Source: Candidatus Microthrix subdominans
GTDB lineage: Bacteria > Actinomycetota > Acidimicrobiia > Acidimicrobiales > Microtrichaceae
Direction of reading: 5' to 3'
DNA: 64,000 nt
Assembly: GCA_016719385.1 (NCBI GenBank)
Contig: JADJZA010000003.1
Location: 1 to 64,000 of the forward strand
The notes below the pieces were generated by a model. That model had not been told where the DNA came from, searched no databases, and was given only the letters and a program-made list of their open reading frames with translations. Shown one piece after another: positions 1 to 9,514 of this stretch (the stretch's first letter is position 1; each line of letters opens with the position of its first letter). A program made the translations under genes and the position numbers.

Positions 1-1192
1 TCAATATGGTACGCAAACGAACAAGAATCTACTGACACTTTCAAGGCCGAGGCCGTGAAGATAGTGATCGACAGTTCCCGGCCAATCGCCACGGTCGACA
101 ACGAGTTGGACATCAGCCCGGGCACACTCGTGTGTGGGTCAACAAGTACCATACTACCGCGATCAGGACCGCTGACCCCAGCCGAACATTGTCCAATTCA
201 CGCGAACTCCAAGCCTAGATCCAGGGAACTGTTGGATGAAAACGGTTCTTGGGAAGAAGCGGCGTCCTTCTTCCCAGAAGTATCGGTGATCTCAGTACGA
301 GTTCATCGACGGCGAGAAAGCGAAGACTACCCGGTCACCAAGATGTGTTTGTGAGCGAGCGTGTCGAAGATCCGGCTACTACGACTAGCGGAAACGTCCG
401 CTATCAGCAACCGCGGAACGGACGCGAGACTGGCGGTCGATGTCCGCAAGGTCTTCGATGCGTCCGACTGGCGCCCAGGGCACCGTCGGGTCCATGCCCA
501 GAGCTGGAGCCGCAAGAAGATCGTTGCCGGCCTTGAACCTGGTCCGTCAGGTGATGGTCGAGGTGACATGGTTGCCTGTCACCCAGCCCTTACAGGCGAA
601 CGACAAACCCGACGGTACGCCGAGCACGGCGGACTTGAGTCGACCGAGGACTTCACCACCGCGGGCCGGGCGTGAAGCTGGTCAGTGATATCACCTATAT
701 CCGCACGTGGGAAGGTGGTTGTACTTGGCGACGGTGCTCGATTGTTTCTCGAAGATGGTGGTCGGGTTCGCGATGGCCGACCATATGCGCACCGGTCTGG
801 TGACCGGCGCGTTGCAGGCCGCGATCGACGCTGGTGGCATTCAGTCGAATGCCATATTCCATTCGGATCATGGGGCGCATACACCTCTGAGAGTTCAAGC
901 GTTCCCTTGCGTCAAATGACATGGTTGGGTCGATGGGTAAGACCGGGGTGTGTTGGGATAATGCTATGGCGGAATCGTTTTTGCTTCGTTGAAGAACGAG
1001 TTCGTTTCTCGGACAGTGTTCCCCGACACGAAGAAAGGCTGTTTCCGGGTATTGCGCATTGGATCGAGATTTAGTATAATCGTTCCAGGCTTCATTCGGG
1101 GATCGGTTACCGGACACCGGTTGAAGTGCATGACGCTATCGCGACAAGGCACGGGCAGCGTAAGGGCTGCCACAGATCACTGTCCGAGAAAC
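1..1192 (+). pseudogene. Decayed IS3-family element, left copy
   Basis: Remnant of a two-ORF IS3 transposase. The OrfA start (SRPIATVDNELDISPGTL, from position 55) and OrfB pieces (MVVGFAMADHMRTGLV around 755-800, then the conserved end near 1190) closely match a second copy on the other strand at 29856-31100. This copy carries many small indels and no continuous transposase frame remains. Similarity to the right copy ends at about 1192. By comparison with that copy, about 50 bases including the outer inverted repeat lie beyond the left edge of the window. Not autonomous. Confidence 0.85.
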
Positions 1193-1312
1193 TGGTGCAG
1201 GCTCACCAGGACCGGGGAGTGTTGCTTCGAGCACGAACCCCAGATTTTGATTCGTTCCTGGTCTTCCCTCAGCGGCCGCATCACGCGGGCATGACCTGGG
1301 AGGGTGAGCATT

Positions 1313-2544
1313 ATGAGACGGATTTCGAACCGGGTGGCCGGTTTGGATGTGCATCGGGACTCGGTGACCGCGTGTGTTGAGATATTCGACGGCGTCGAGG
1401 TGTCGGTGATCAAGGAGCGGTTCTCCACCACCGTCAAGGGGTCCGTGGGCTGGGCGAGTGGCTCGCGGATGCCGACGTTGAGTTGGTGGTGATGGAATCG
1501 ACCGGTGTGTATTGGAAACCGGTGTTCTATGGGCTGGAGGGCCGTTTCGACGACATGTGGCTCGTCAACGCCCATCATGTGAAAAACGTGCCGGGTCGGA
1601 AGACCGACATGTCCGATGCGGAGTGGCTCGCCGATGTGGCCGCACACGGGATGGTTCGGGCGTCGATGGTCCCAGAGCCCGAGATCCGGGCGTTACGGGA
1701 GTTGACCCGCTACCGGAAAACCCAGATTGTTGCCCGTGGGGTCGAGATGCAGCGTCTGGAGAAGGTTCTCCCAGGATGCCGGGATCAAGTTGACGTCGGT
1801 CGCATCGAAGGTGTGGTCGAAGTCGTCTCGGGCGATGATCGAGATGCTCATCTCCGGGCAAGTGGACCCCGAGGTTCTCGCCGAGCTGGCCAAGGGACGG
1901 ATGCGGCCGAAGATCCCCGCGTTGGTCGAGGCGTTGGAGGGCCGCTGGGGCCGCCAACACTCCGTGGTCGCCAAAGCGATCATCGCCCACATCGATTTCC
2001 TGGATACCACGATCGACGAGCTGTCAGATGAGATTGTTGAGGCGACCCGCCCTTTTGACGAGCTGGTCCGGTTGTGGTCGACGATCCCTGGGGTGTCGAC
2101 CCGGACCGCTGAGATGATGGTCGCTGAGATCGGTGCCGATATGGGCCGGTTCCCTTCTGCCAAGCATCTTGCTGCGTGGGCCGGGCTAGCGCCGGCCTCA
2201 CACGAATCGGCTGGGAAGCGTCGGCCTGCCGGGACACGACAAGGCAGCCAGCATCTCCAAGGCGCGCCCTTGTGGAAGCCGCCCGTGCGGCGAGAACCAA
2301 AGGGACGTTCCTTTCCGAGCGCTACAAGCGGATCGCTCGGCGGCGAGGACCGAACAAAGCCGCTGTCGCGATCGCTCACAGCATGCTGGTCGCCGCCTAC
2401 CACATGGCCATCACCGGGGAGATCTACCGCGACCTGGGCTCCGGCTACTACGACAACCGCAAAGACCCCAAAGCCAAAGTGAACCGGCACGTCAAGGAAC
2501 TCCAAGCAGCCGGATACACCGTCAACCTCACCCCCGCTGCCTGA
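1313..2544 (+). pseudogene. IS110-family transposase, three frameshifts
   Basis: DEDD/serine transposase of IS110/IS902 type. The N-terminal RuvC-like part is visible (RISNRVAGLDVHRDS, then VVMESTGVYWKPV) and so is the C-terminal Transposase_20 domain (IPGVSTRTAEMMVAEIG, AGLAPASHESAGKRR). The ATG at 1313 follows a GGGAGG ribosome site. The reading frame must be shifted near 1438, 1775 and 2258; in each case one surplus base restores a normal IS110 sequence. All domains are otherwise present, so this is either a very recent pseudogene or an assembly with single-base insertions. It abuts the end of the left IS3 remnant. Confidence 0.85.
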
Positions 2545-2949
2545 CCCAACCGCCCCCAAATCAGAATCTTCGGGGCTTCGCCCCACCCTATGACGCGCCC
2601 AGACCCGGGCCAACTACACCTCATTTCACCCCAGTCTTTATGGCCGGGCGGCCACCCGGTGGGATGAAACGTTGGGCGTGTCTCGCCGGCGCGCCGCTTT
2701 CTGAGCCAGCCCGCACCAGACCCAGGACCCGTGAAGTGCTGCGAGCACGACCACAGATTCTGAATCCGGTTCCTCCCTCGGCACCGATCGCCAAAGGAGG
2801 ACCGACAACCCGCCCGCCAGCAAGACCCTGACAGTTCACCGGCGTCCCCATAGCGACGGCCGGACTTTGACGCGTCCGCCACCACCTTTTCCCACACATG
2901 ACGTTTCACCCCAGCATGTTGGGTTCTCGTTCGAGCCTGAGGAGGCCCG
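2545..2949. other. Non-coding junction between IS110 and the next IS
   Basis: No convincing gene. The stretch should hold the right end of IS110 and the left end of the two-ORF element that follows. The string TTTCACCCCAG occurs twice (about 2624 and 2907), a possible terminal sequence, but I cannot fix the element boundaries. Confidence 0.4.
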
Positions 2950-3276
2950 TTGAGTACCGAACCCAGCCGGAAGAAGAAGCGGTTTCTGGCGCCGCAAGAG
3001 AAGTACGAGATCTGGATGCAGCTGGTCCGTGGGGAGACCACGGTGAGCGAGGCGGCCGAGCGTGCCCGGGTGGATCGGGCCACGGTCGCGAAGCTGAAGA
3101 CGGTCGCCCGTGATGGTGCCCTTGAAGCGTTGGCGGCGTCGCGGCCTGGCCGTCGCGGGAAGCAACGCGACATCGAACTGGAGGACGCCAGAGCTGAGGC
3201 GGAGCGGTTACGGACCGCTTTGGCGGAGATGGCGGTCAGGTTGACCCTCGCGGAGGGAAAAGAGCCTTGGGGCTGA
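2950..3276 (+). CDS. IS3-like transposase OrfA
   Basis: 108-residue helix-turn-helix protein (EKYEIWMQLVRGETTVSEAA) followed by a leucine-zipper-like helix, the usual layout of an IS3-type OrfA that binds the element ends. TTG start nine bases after a GGAGG site at 2941. Near its end the sequence GGAAAAG (about 3256-3262) allows a -1 slip on the AAA codon; a ribosome slipping there would enter the OrfB frame that overlaps at 3267, giving the OrfAB fusion typical of the family. The downstream OrfB is interrupted, so this copy cannot now make a full transposase. Confidence 0.75.
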   Translation: MSTEPSRKKKRFLAPQEKYEIWMQLVRGETTVSEAAERARVDRATVAKLKTVARDGALEALAASRPGRRGKQRDIELEDARAEAERLRTALAEMAVRLTLAEGKEPWG

Positions 3277-3734
3277 GTGGCCGAGTCCCGAGACGGATCG
3301 ATCCGGCCACCAAACACGCGCTCCTCGGTCTGGTCGACGGCGCAGTCGCTGGTGGCTGGTCGGCCCGGGCTGCGTGCCGCTATTTGGAGGTGTCACCCCG
3401 ACGTGTTGAACGCTGGCGTGGCCGCCTCGCCTCCGGGGCGACCTTGGACAATCTGGCGCCGGGCGGGAACCCAGTCCACGGGCTCACCCCCGCTGAGGAG
3501 GACGAGATCGTCGCGGTGTTCGACGAGTGGGCCGACATCGACCGGTCCCACCGCAAACTCGCCCACCGAGGGTCGTGGTTGGGGCGGTTCTGGGCTGACC
3601 CCTCTACGGTCCGAAGGGTGCTTGAACGCAGGGACCTCAGGTTCCGCCGGCCCCGCCGGGAGGGTCGTTCGAAGCGGCGGCCGTGGCCGGACTGGGCCGA
3701 GGAGAAACCGAACGCAATTTGGATCTACGACACA
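3267..3734 (+). pseudogene. IS3-like transposase OrfB, 5' part, split by intron
   Basis: N-terminal 156 codons of an IS3-type DDE transposase, including a second helix-turn-helix (RAACRYLEVSPRRVERWRGR) and the start of the integrase core ending at NAIWIYDT, whose Asp is the first catalytic residue. The coding sequence stops being transposase exactly at 3735, where a group II intron begins with GTGCGCC between two codons. The 3' exon is not found downstream, because the intron itself is truncated. It lies in the -1 frame relative to OrfA. Confidence 0.8.
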
Positions 3735-5160
3735 GTGCGCCACGAGGCGCCATTGAACCTTGCGGTGATGAAAGGACACCGCCACATGCTCGTCGCAGCG
3801 GGTGTGTTGAAGCTGAGGGCAGCCTGATCCCTGGAACGGGGGTGAGGGCGGGAAGCAGCCCTGACAACGACGGGACGTGCCAGCACTGTCAGATGGCACC
3901 GGGTCCGGCTAGCAAGACGGAAAGGCGTACGTGAGGAACCAGCGACCGAAAGCCCCTCAAGAGATCCAGCAGCTCGAACCTGACAGATCAGGGCTGCGTT
4001 GCGACGCGCACCTATGCGGCTCGTCCGTGTGGGGAACTCCTCGACCGGTCATCTGGGTTGGTCTGGAGGCTGTGGTGAATGCCTGCGGCGTAGCCACAGC
4101 GAGGTTGCAGGGGCATAGTTGGGCGCCGACCCCGTCGAGGGGTTCAAGGGGGAACGTGGGAACCATCCTGTTGGTCCCCGTTCGTTCCGGCAGCCAGCCA
4201 GAACGTTCGGGGAAGGCCCGTTGCCGGCTGATGCCGGCGGGATGGGACGGAGGGCCCGTAGTAGTTCGAGGCCGGGAAAGCCGGTCGCATGGCGAAGGGG
4301 CCCAGTGTGTTCGCAGCCACAATGCTGACCGAGGAGTCCGCTGGTGAATACCGGCGAACCGTTCCCCGACCTCTATGAGGCCGAGTATCGGGTACTCGTG
4401 ATGCAACAGAAGCTGCACCAATGGGCGATGGCCGATCGTGGCCGTCGTTTCGATGATGTGTTCAACCTCGTCTATGACCCGGCGTTCCTTGTTGTTGCAG
4501 GGCGTCGGGTTCGGGGCAACAAGGGGGGACGAACCGCCGGAGTCGACGGGGTGAAACCTGCCTCGATCGTGTTCGGTGTTGAGAAGTTGCTGTCCGGGCT
4601 GCGAGATGACCTCAAGGCCCGCCGGTTCACGCCTCAACGGGTGCGGGAGAAGACGATCCCCAAAGCGTCGGGCAAAGTCCGACGTCTGGGGATCCCGACT
4701 GTCGCAGACCGGGTCGTTCAGGCCTCGTTGAAGCTGGTGCTCGAGCCGATCTTCGAGGCGGACTTCAAACCATGTTCGTATGGTTTCCGTCCGAAGCGCC
4801 GAGCCCAGGACGCTATCGCTGAGATTCATCATCTTGGGTCACCCAACAGGAATTATCATTGGGTGTTCGAGGCAGATATCAAGGCGTGCTTCGATGAGAT
4901 CGACCACACCGCCCTGATGGGTCGTTTGCGAGACCGCATCGGAGACAAACGGGTTCTGGGCCTGGTGAAGGCGTTCCTGAAAGCTGGTGTCCTCACCGAG
5001 GACGGCAGCGCGAAGGCGACGATCACCGGCACCCCACAAGGTGGCATCCTCTCACCGCTGCTGGCCAACATCGCCCTGTCCGTGCTGGACGAGCACTTCA
5101 CCCAGAAATGGGAAGCACTCGGCTCAGCGGGGGCACGTCAGAGGCATCGTCGCGCCGGTG
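3735..5160 (+). mobile_element. Group II intron, truncated left copy
   Basis: The 5' end GTGCGCCACGAGGCGC is shared with the intron copy whose 5' end lies at 25988 on the other strand. The 3735-4343 stretch corresponds to intron domains I-III (for example the GTGAGGGCGGGAAGC segment near 3841). A maturase frame begins at 4344. Similarity to the other copy ends around 5120-5160, before the YADD motif, and no domain V or VI is present, so this intron cannot splice or move. Inserted in OrfB of an IS3-like element after a Thr codon. Confidence 0.8.
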
Positions 5161-5672
5161 TCAGAGGCCCGTACATGCCCGATGGTCTGCACAGCGCGGC
5201 GGTCGGCAACGAACCGGGGGAAGCCCTGGCTTGGACGGCCCTCAAGTGGCGGCCCGACGAACCGGTCCGAGTCGCCCACTATTGGAAGGACCCACCCGCC
5301 ACACTCGATCGACTTGACGCTGTGGCAGGAACGTTCGAGGGCACGGCCCACCCGTGGCTGGCCGTGATCGCTGGTATGGCAGACCTCTGGCCGCTAGGCG
5401 GCCAGGAGGAGAGTGACGTAAGCCCACTGCACCTCTTTTGGGTGCGAGACGATCAGGGGCGCCGCTCGGTTGACCTGTCGGTACGAAGTGTTCTGAACGC
5501 CCAAACCTGGCTCCCCTACCTTGTCGCATTGGGCTCGTTAGCGGCGCTCGATGAGGCGGAGGTTCGCCAGCTCTGCAACTCGGTGATGTCGGGTGGGATC
5601 AACCGGGTGATCGGCGGCCTCTCCGCCGGAGCGCAGCCCTTCTTGACCCTGTACCTCTCGGCCGAACTCTGA
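4344..5672 (+). CDS. Truncated intron maturase fused to an unknown C-terminus
   Basis: 442 codons. GTG start with GAGGAG just upstream. Residues 1 to about 265 are group II reverse transcriptase blocks RT0-RT4 (RRLGIPTVADRVVQASLKLV, CSYGFRPKRRAQDAI, ADIKACFDEIDHTAL, GTPQGGILSPLLANIALSVL). The protein then leaves the family before the catalytic YADD, and about 175 residues of unrelated sequence follow (KWRPDEPVRVAHYWKDPP to QPFLTLYLSAEL). I do not recognise that part; it has no visible motif. It looks like an open fusion left by a deletion. Reverse transcriptase activity is ruled out by the missing motif; the fused tail may be the remnant of another gene. The stop lies 26 bases before the IS1634 element. 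Confidence 0.6.
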   Translation: MNTGEPFPDLYEAEYRVLVMQQKLHQWAMADRGRRFDDVFNLVYDPAFLVVAGRRVRGNKGGRTAGVDGVKPASIVFGVEKLLSGLRDDLKARRFTPQRVREKTIPKASGKVRRLGIPTVADRVVQASLKLVLEPIFEADFKPCSYGFRPKRRAQDAIAEIHHLGSPNRNYHWVFEADIKACFDEIDHTALMGRLRDRIGDKRVLGLVKAFLKAGVLTEDGSAKATITGTPQGGILSPLLANIALSVLDEHFTQKWEALGSAGARQRHRRAGVRGPYMPDGLHSAAVGNEPGEALAWTALKWRPDEPVRVAHYWKDPPATLDRLDAVAGTFEGTAHPWLAVIAGMADLWPLGGQEESDVSPLHLFWVRDDQGRRSVDLSVRSVLNAQTWLPYLVALGSLAALDEAEVRQLCNSVMSGGINRVIGGLSAGAQPFLTLYLSAEL

Positions 5673-5694
5673 TCGGCATTGCAGCGATCCCCGG

Positions 5695-7719
5695 CTAGGC
5701 CCGTTTTCCGCACGTAGAGGCCACATGGGGTCGATGTCGGGTTGAGGTTGTGGCGGTCTGGGTGGGCCGGGTTCGTTGCTATGACTGGGTTCCAGGCCGG
5801 GTTGGGTGCCGTTCATGGTCCTTCACGCGGACACGACAGGGAGCGTTTGTGGGGACAACATTCGGGTGGGTTTGGACGTTGACGTGCCTGATTCCCGTTG
5901 CAATGACAGGCTTGTAGTTTAGGTCGAGTGCTGGTAGTGTGTGGACAACATGTTCACTAAGCGTGTCACCGTCAAACGGGGCGATAAGACCTACGTGTAC
6001 CTGAAACTGGTCGAGTCCTACAGAGATGGCGGCCGGGTCCGTCAACGCGTGATCGCCAATTTGGGTCGCGAGGACGACCTCAAAGCGTCGGGACAACTCG
6101 AAGCGTTGGCAGCATCGTTCGCACGTCTCGAACCGCCGATGGTCGGGGTCCGCCGAGATGTCGGCGCCCTGCTGATCGTCGCCGACCTCTTGGAGCGTCT
6201 CGACCTTCAACGGACCGTTGACCGTCACGTCCCCCAACGCGGGACCGCCATGTTGTCCTGCGGTGAGGTCATCACAGCACTCATCGCGAACCGGATGTGT
6301 GGACCCTCCCCGCTCTATGACGTCGCCGGATGGGCCACCTCGGCTGCGATCCACGAACGCCTCGGGATCCCCGGGATGCTCCTCAACGACGACCGGCTCG
6401 GACGGGCCCTCGAACAGTTCGCGCCGATCTCGGACACTGTCCGTTCCGAGCTGATGCTGAAGGCGATCGACCGGTTCGGGATCGACGCCGGACGCCTCCA
6501 TTTGGACCTCACCTGCATCCCGGTCTCCGGCGCCTTCGAGGACTCCACGATGATCGCCAAAGGGTGGGGACCCACCGGTGTGAAACACCAAACCAAACTG
6601 CTGTGCGCTACGAACCCCAAAGGTGTTGCGCTCTACACCCGACCGTTCCCCGGCAACACCGCCGAACTCTCAGCAATCGCCGACAGCCTCGAGATGATCG
6701 CCGCGAACTCCAAACCCGGACTGATCATCTGCGCGGACTCCGCCCTGGGGCACATCAAGAACCTGGCCGCCGCCGATCAGGCCGGACTCCGTTTCGTGGT
6801 CCCCCTCCGCTCATCGACCGGGTTCCGCGAGAAATTCCTCACCGAGATCGGACCCGACCAGATGGTCCCCCTCCGATACGTCGCCAAACGCGAAGCCAAC
6901 CTCCCCACCGGCCAACGCACCCAATACCTGGGGGCCCTCGCACCATTCGACACGATCAACCCCGAAACCCAACAACCGTTCAACTGCCGGGTCGCGTACA
7001 TCTGGTCATCCGAAGAAGCCACCTCAGTCGCCGACGGACGAGAACGCGCGCTCGCCAAAGCCGAAACGCTGCTCACCAAAGTCCGTAACGGGCTCGGCGG
7101 CCGCTACTACAAAACCCAGAAAGACGTCGACAACCGGGTCGCGGTCGTCATCGGCCACAAAATCAGGCCGTTCCTCACCGTCACCACCAGCACCGAACCC
7201 GACACCAACAAACCCACCATCAGCTGGGAACGCAACACCCATGCCATCACCAACACCGCACGAACCGATGGCATCTACGCGCTCGCCACCAACATTCCCG
7301 GCAACATCACCGCCACCCGGATCCTCAAAATCTACAAAGACCAGCCACTCGTCGAGATCCGCCACCGAGAAGCCAAAGGCCCCCTCAAAGTCCGGCCGAT
7401 CTTCCTCCACAACGACGACCGCATCACCGCCATGCTCTCCATCGTCGGGATCGCGCTCCTCGTCTACGGGCTCATCGAAACCCAACTCCGAACCGCGACC
7501 AACAACCAGCCAATCCCCGGCCTCTACCCCGAAAACCGGCCAGCCCTACCCACCGGCCGAAACACCCTCACCGCGTTCCAAGGACTCGGACTCACCTACA
7601 CCCACCACGGCATCCGACTCGACCGCCTCACCACCACCCAACGAACCATCCTCAACCACCTCAACATCACCCCACCATGGGAAGAACAAGACCTCCCCAA
7701 CTGCGGAAAACGGGGCTAG
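5695..7719 (+). mobile_element. IS1634-family insertion sequence with target duplication
   Basis: Inverted ends are visible: GCCCGTTTTCCGCA from 5699 and its near complement TGCGGAAAACGGGG at 7702-7715. They are bounded by the direct repeat CTAG (possibly GGCTAG), at 5695-5698 and 7716-7719. The right end overlaps the transposase gene: the TAG stop codon is the last three bases of the target duplication. 5673-5940 holds only the left end and leader. Intact ends and an open transposase suggest a recent arrival. Confidence 0.8.
5941..7719 (+). CDS. IS1634-family transposase
   Basis: 592-residue DDE (IS4-superfamily) transposase, full length for the family. Candidate catalytic acids are Asp in LHLDLTCIPVSG (about residue 183), Asp in LIICADSALGH (about residue 265) and Glu within LVEIRHREAKGPLKVRPIF near residue 480. 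The N-terminus (YVYLKLVESYRDGGRVRQRV) is the typical IS1634 start. GTG start; an internal Met is four codons in. The only transposase in the window with an undamaged frame and both element ends. Confidence 0.9.
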   Translation: MDNMFTKRVTVKRGDKTYVYLKLVESYRDGGRVRQRVIANLGREDDLKASGQLEALAASFARLEPPMVGVRRDVGALLIVADLLERLDLQRTVDRHVPQRGTAMLSCGEVITALIANRMCGPSPLYDVAGWATSAAIHERLGIPGMLLNDDRLGRALEQFAPISDTVRSELMLKAIDRFGIDAGRLHLDLTCIPVSGAFEDSTMIAKGWGPTGVKHQTKLLCATNPKGVALYTRPFPGNTAELSAIADSLEMIAANSKPGLIICADSALGHIKNLAAADQAGLRFVVPLRSSTGFREKFLTEIGPDQMVPLRYVAKREANLPTGQRTQYLGALAPFDTINPETQQPFNCRVAYIWSSEEATSVADGRERALAKAETLLTKVRNGLGGRYYKTQKDVDNRVAVVIGHKIRPFLTVTTSTEPDTNKPTISWERNTHAITNTARTDGIYALATNIPGNITATRILKIYKDQPLVEIRHREAKGPLKVRPIFLHNDDRITAMLSIVGIALLVYGLIETQLRTATNNQPIPGLYPENRPALPTGRNTLTAFQGLGLTYTHHGIRLDRLTTTQRTILNHLNITPPWEEQDLPNCGKRG

Positions 7720-7751
7720 GATTTGCCATCGTCGGACTACGAGGAGGGTCA

Positions 7752-8201
7752 GTGGAAGACCTCAGCAGAATTTCTGAGTTCGCGGCCACGCGCCACGACG
7801 GGGAGCGCTGGTCGAGCAAGGAACTCGAAGGCACCTGGGCGCTCCTTTGGTGGTATCCGAAGGCCAGCACGCCGGGATGTGCAGCTGAAGGCCGCGCATT
7901 TGCCGACCACGCTCCCGAGTTCGACGAGCAGGGTTGTACCGTGTTTGGCCTCTCACTCGATACCCCACAGGACAACCGCTCGTTTCGGGACGAGCACGAC
8001 ATGCCATTTGCGCTGCTCTCCGTGGACAACTTGGTTGCCACAGCGTTCGGAGTGCTGAGGGCGGTCGACTCGGAGCACGCGGAGCGGCGGAGCTTCCTGG
8101 TCCGACCGGACGGGTCTGTGGCCAAGGCCTACAACGTGGCGAACCCCGAGGATCACGCACAAGACGTGCTCGACGACTTGGACGACCTCCTGGGTGGCTG
8201 A
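7752..8201 (+). CDS. Peroxiredoxin, Bcp/AhpC-TSA type
   Basis: 149-residue thioredoxin-fold thiol peroxidase that would reduce hydroperoxides in the cytoplasm. The peroxidatic Cys lies in the motif YPKASTPGCAAEGRAF; a second Cys (QGCTVFGLS) may resolve. A conserved Arg follows later (AERRSFLVRPDGSVAKAY). The GTG at 7752 is preferred because GAGGAGGG lies nine bases upstream; reading further up enters the IS1634 end. It overlaps the next gene by eight bases, so the two are probably cotranscribed, and it may protect or serve the oxidative enzymes of this cluster. Confidence 0.85.
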   Translation: MEDLSRISEFAATRHDGERWSSKELEGTWALLWWYPKASTPGCAAEGRAFADHAPEFDEQGCTVFGLSLDTPQDNRSFRDEHDMPFALLSVDNLVATAFGVLRAVDSEHAERRSFLVRPDGSVAKAYNVANPEDHAQDVLDDLDDLLGG

Positions 8202-9480
8202 CTCGATTGCTAGGTCCGCGCCGCCGGCGAACCAAGTCGAACGATTTTGCATCAGCGTTCTCGACCACATCCTGGTGATGTCGATCAGCGGGACGGGAGC
8301 ACATGCGAAGCCGACTGCTCACGCCGTTCGATGGCTGATGAACGACTTGCGCGTCGAGGGCTTCGATGCGACGGAGAGCGCCGGTTGGATTGATCTCGGA
8401 GTCTCGGGCGAACCACCGGAGTTCTGCTTGACGAGTTCGGTTGCCCAGACACGAGACGGTATCGACGATGTGGAGGAGGCGTGCCGGACGTTGCTCGGCG
8501 TCATCGCCCTGCTGCTCCCCGTATGGACAGCGGAGTCCGAGATCGCCGTTCACGCTGGCGGGATCGAGGCTGACGGACGCGCTCACATCCTTGTCGGACC
8601 ATCCGGTGCGGGAAAGTCCACCCTCGTGGCAGCTCTGGCAAGCAGGAAAGCGCCGGTGTTCGGGGATGAGACCGTCCTCTTGGACCTTGACTCGCTTTCG
8701 GTGCGGGGCATCGCCCGCCCCATGGTGCTGGAACCCGAATCTGCCGGGTTCATCCCGGAACTTCCCAACGCACCAATCGGATCGGCATTTTTGCCCATCT
8801 CTGCGGTCACCAGCCCTGCCGAGGCGAGTCCGCTTGGGCACATCTGGTTTCCCCGATTCGACTCAGCGCACAGCGGCGCACCGACAATTCGCTCGCTGAA
8901 GCCGGGTCAGGCACTTCTTCGATTTGCGCGTGAGTGTGTCAGTGCGGACGTCGTCGAGGAGCAAGTGCTCTCGCGGCTCCTCGCGCTTCTGGGCTCGGTC
9001 CCGTGTAGCGAGATCGTGCACGGAGACGCCGACCTTGCTGCGATCCGGCTACTGGATCTCGCCCATTCGCTCGTCAACGAGCTACCAGCCGGGGCGCCTT
9101 CGGTTGTGCCTATGAGCATCCCCAGGACATCCGAGCCCACTCGACCGAATTGCACTCGCTTCGCCTTCGCCACCTCGATTTCGGTACTTCTTGTTGGTGA
9201 CGAGCTCGTGCTCGCTCAACAGTCGACGCGGCAGGTCGTCGTTCTCAACGACGACGCCGCAAAGCTGATCCAGGGGGCGACGCCCATTTCCGTTGTGCCT
9301 GGAACGCCAGCGTCATCGCTCTTGGAGGAACTCGAAACATGCGGCTTTGCTCGCCGGGTGGCCGAACCAGGTTCTGGGTTGATCAAGCGGCTTGGCTGGC
9401 TGCGCATGTGGGCAGGTTGGCCCACACGTTGGCTTCGAAGCCGTCTCAAGGTCGTCAGACTCAAAGCCACTGACTCGTAA
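8194..9480 (+). CDS. HPr-kinase-like P-loop protein with C-terminal PqqD-like domain
   Basis: 428 residues. The centre is an HprK C-terminal-like kinase fold with an intact Walker A (LVGPSGAGKSTL, residues about 133-144) and a following acidic strand (VFGDETVLLDLD). Residues about 320-400 resemble a PqqD/winged-helix peptide-chaperone domain. Canonical HprK phosphorylates a Ser of HPr, but there is no HPr gene here; relatives accompany peptide maturation loci, including some lasso peptide clusters. GTG start inside the end of the peroxiredoxin gene. It is the only member of this locus with a usable nucleotide site, so it is the likely active kinase or ATPase. Substrate unknown. Confidence 0.7.
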   Translation: MADSIARSAPPANQVERFCISVLDHILVMSISGTGAHAKPTAHAVRWLMNDLRVEGFDATESAGWIDLGVSGEPPEFCLTSSVAQTRDGIDDVEEACRTLLGVIALLLPVWTAESEIAVHAGGIEADGRAHILVGPSGAGKSTLVAALASRKAPVFGDETVLLDLDSLSVRGIARPMVLEPESAGFIPELPNAPIGSAFLPISAVTSPAEASPLGHIWFPRFDSAHSGAPTIRSLKPGQALLRFARECVSADVVEEQVLSRLLALLGSVPCSEIVHGDADLAAIRLLDLAHSLVNELPAGAPSVVPMSIPRTSEPTRPNCTRFAFATSISVLLVGDELVLAQQSTRQVVVLNDDAAKLIQGATPISVVPGTPASSLLEELETCGFARRVAEPGSGLIKRLGWLRMWAGWPTRWLRSRLKVVRLKATDS

Positions 9481-9514
9481 TCGTGCTCAGCACGGCCCGG
9501 CCAGAACACGGTCC

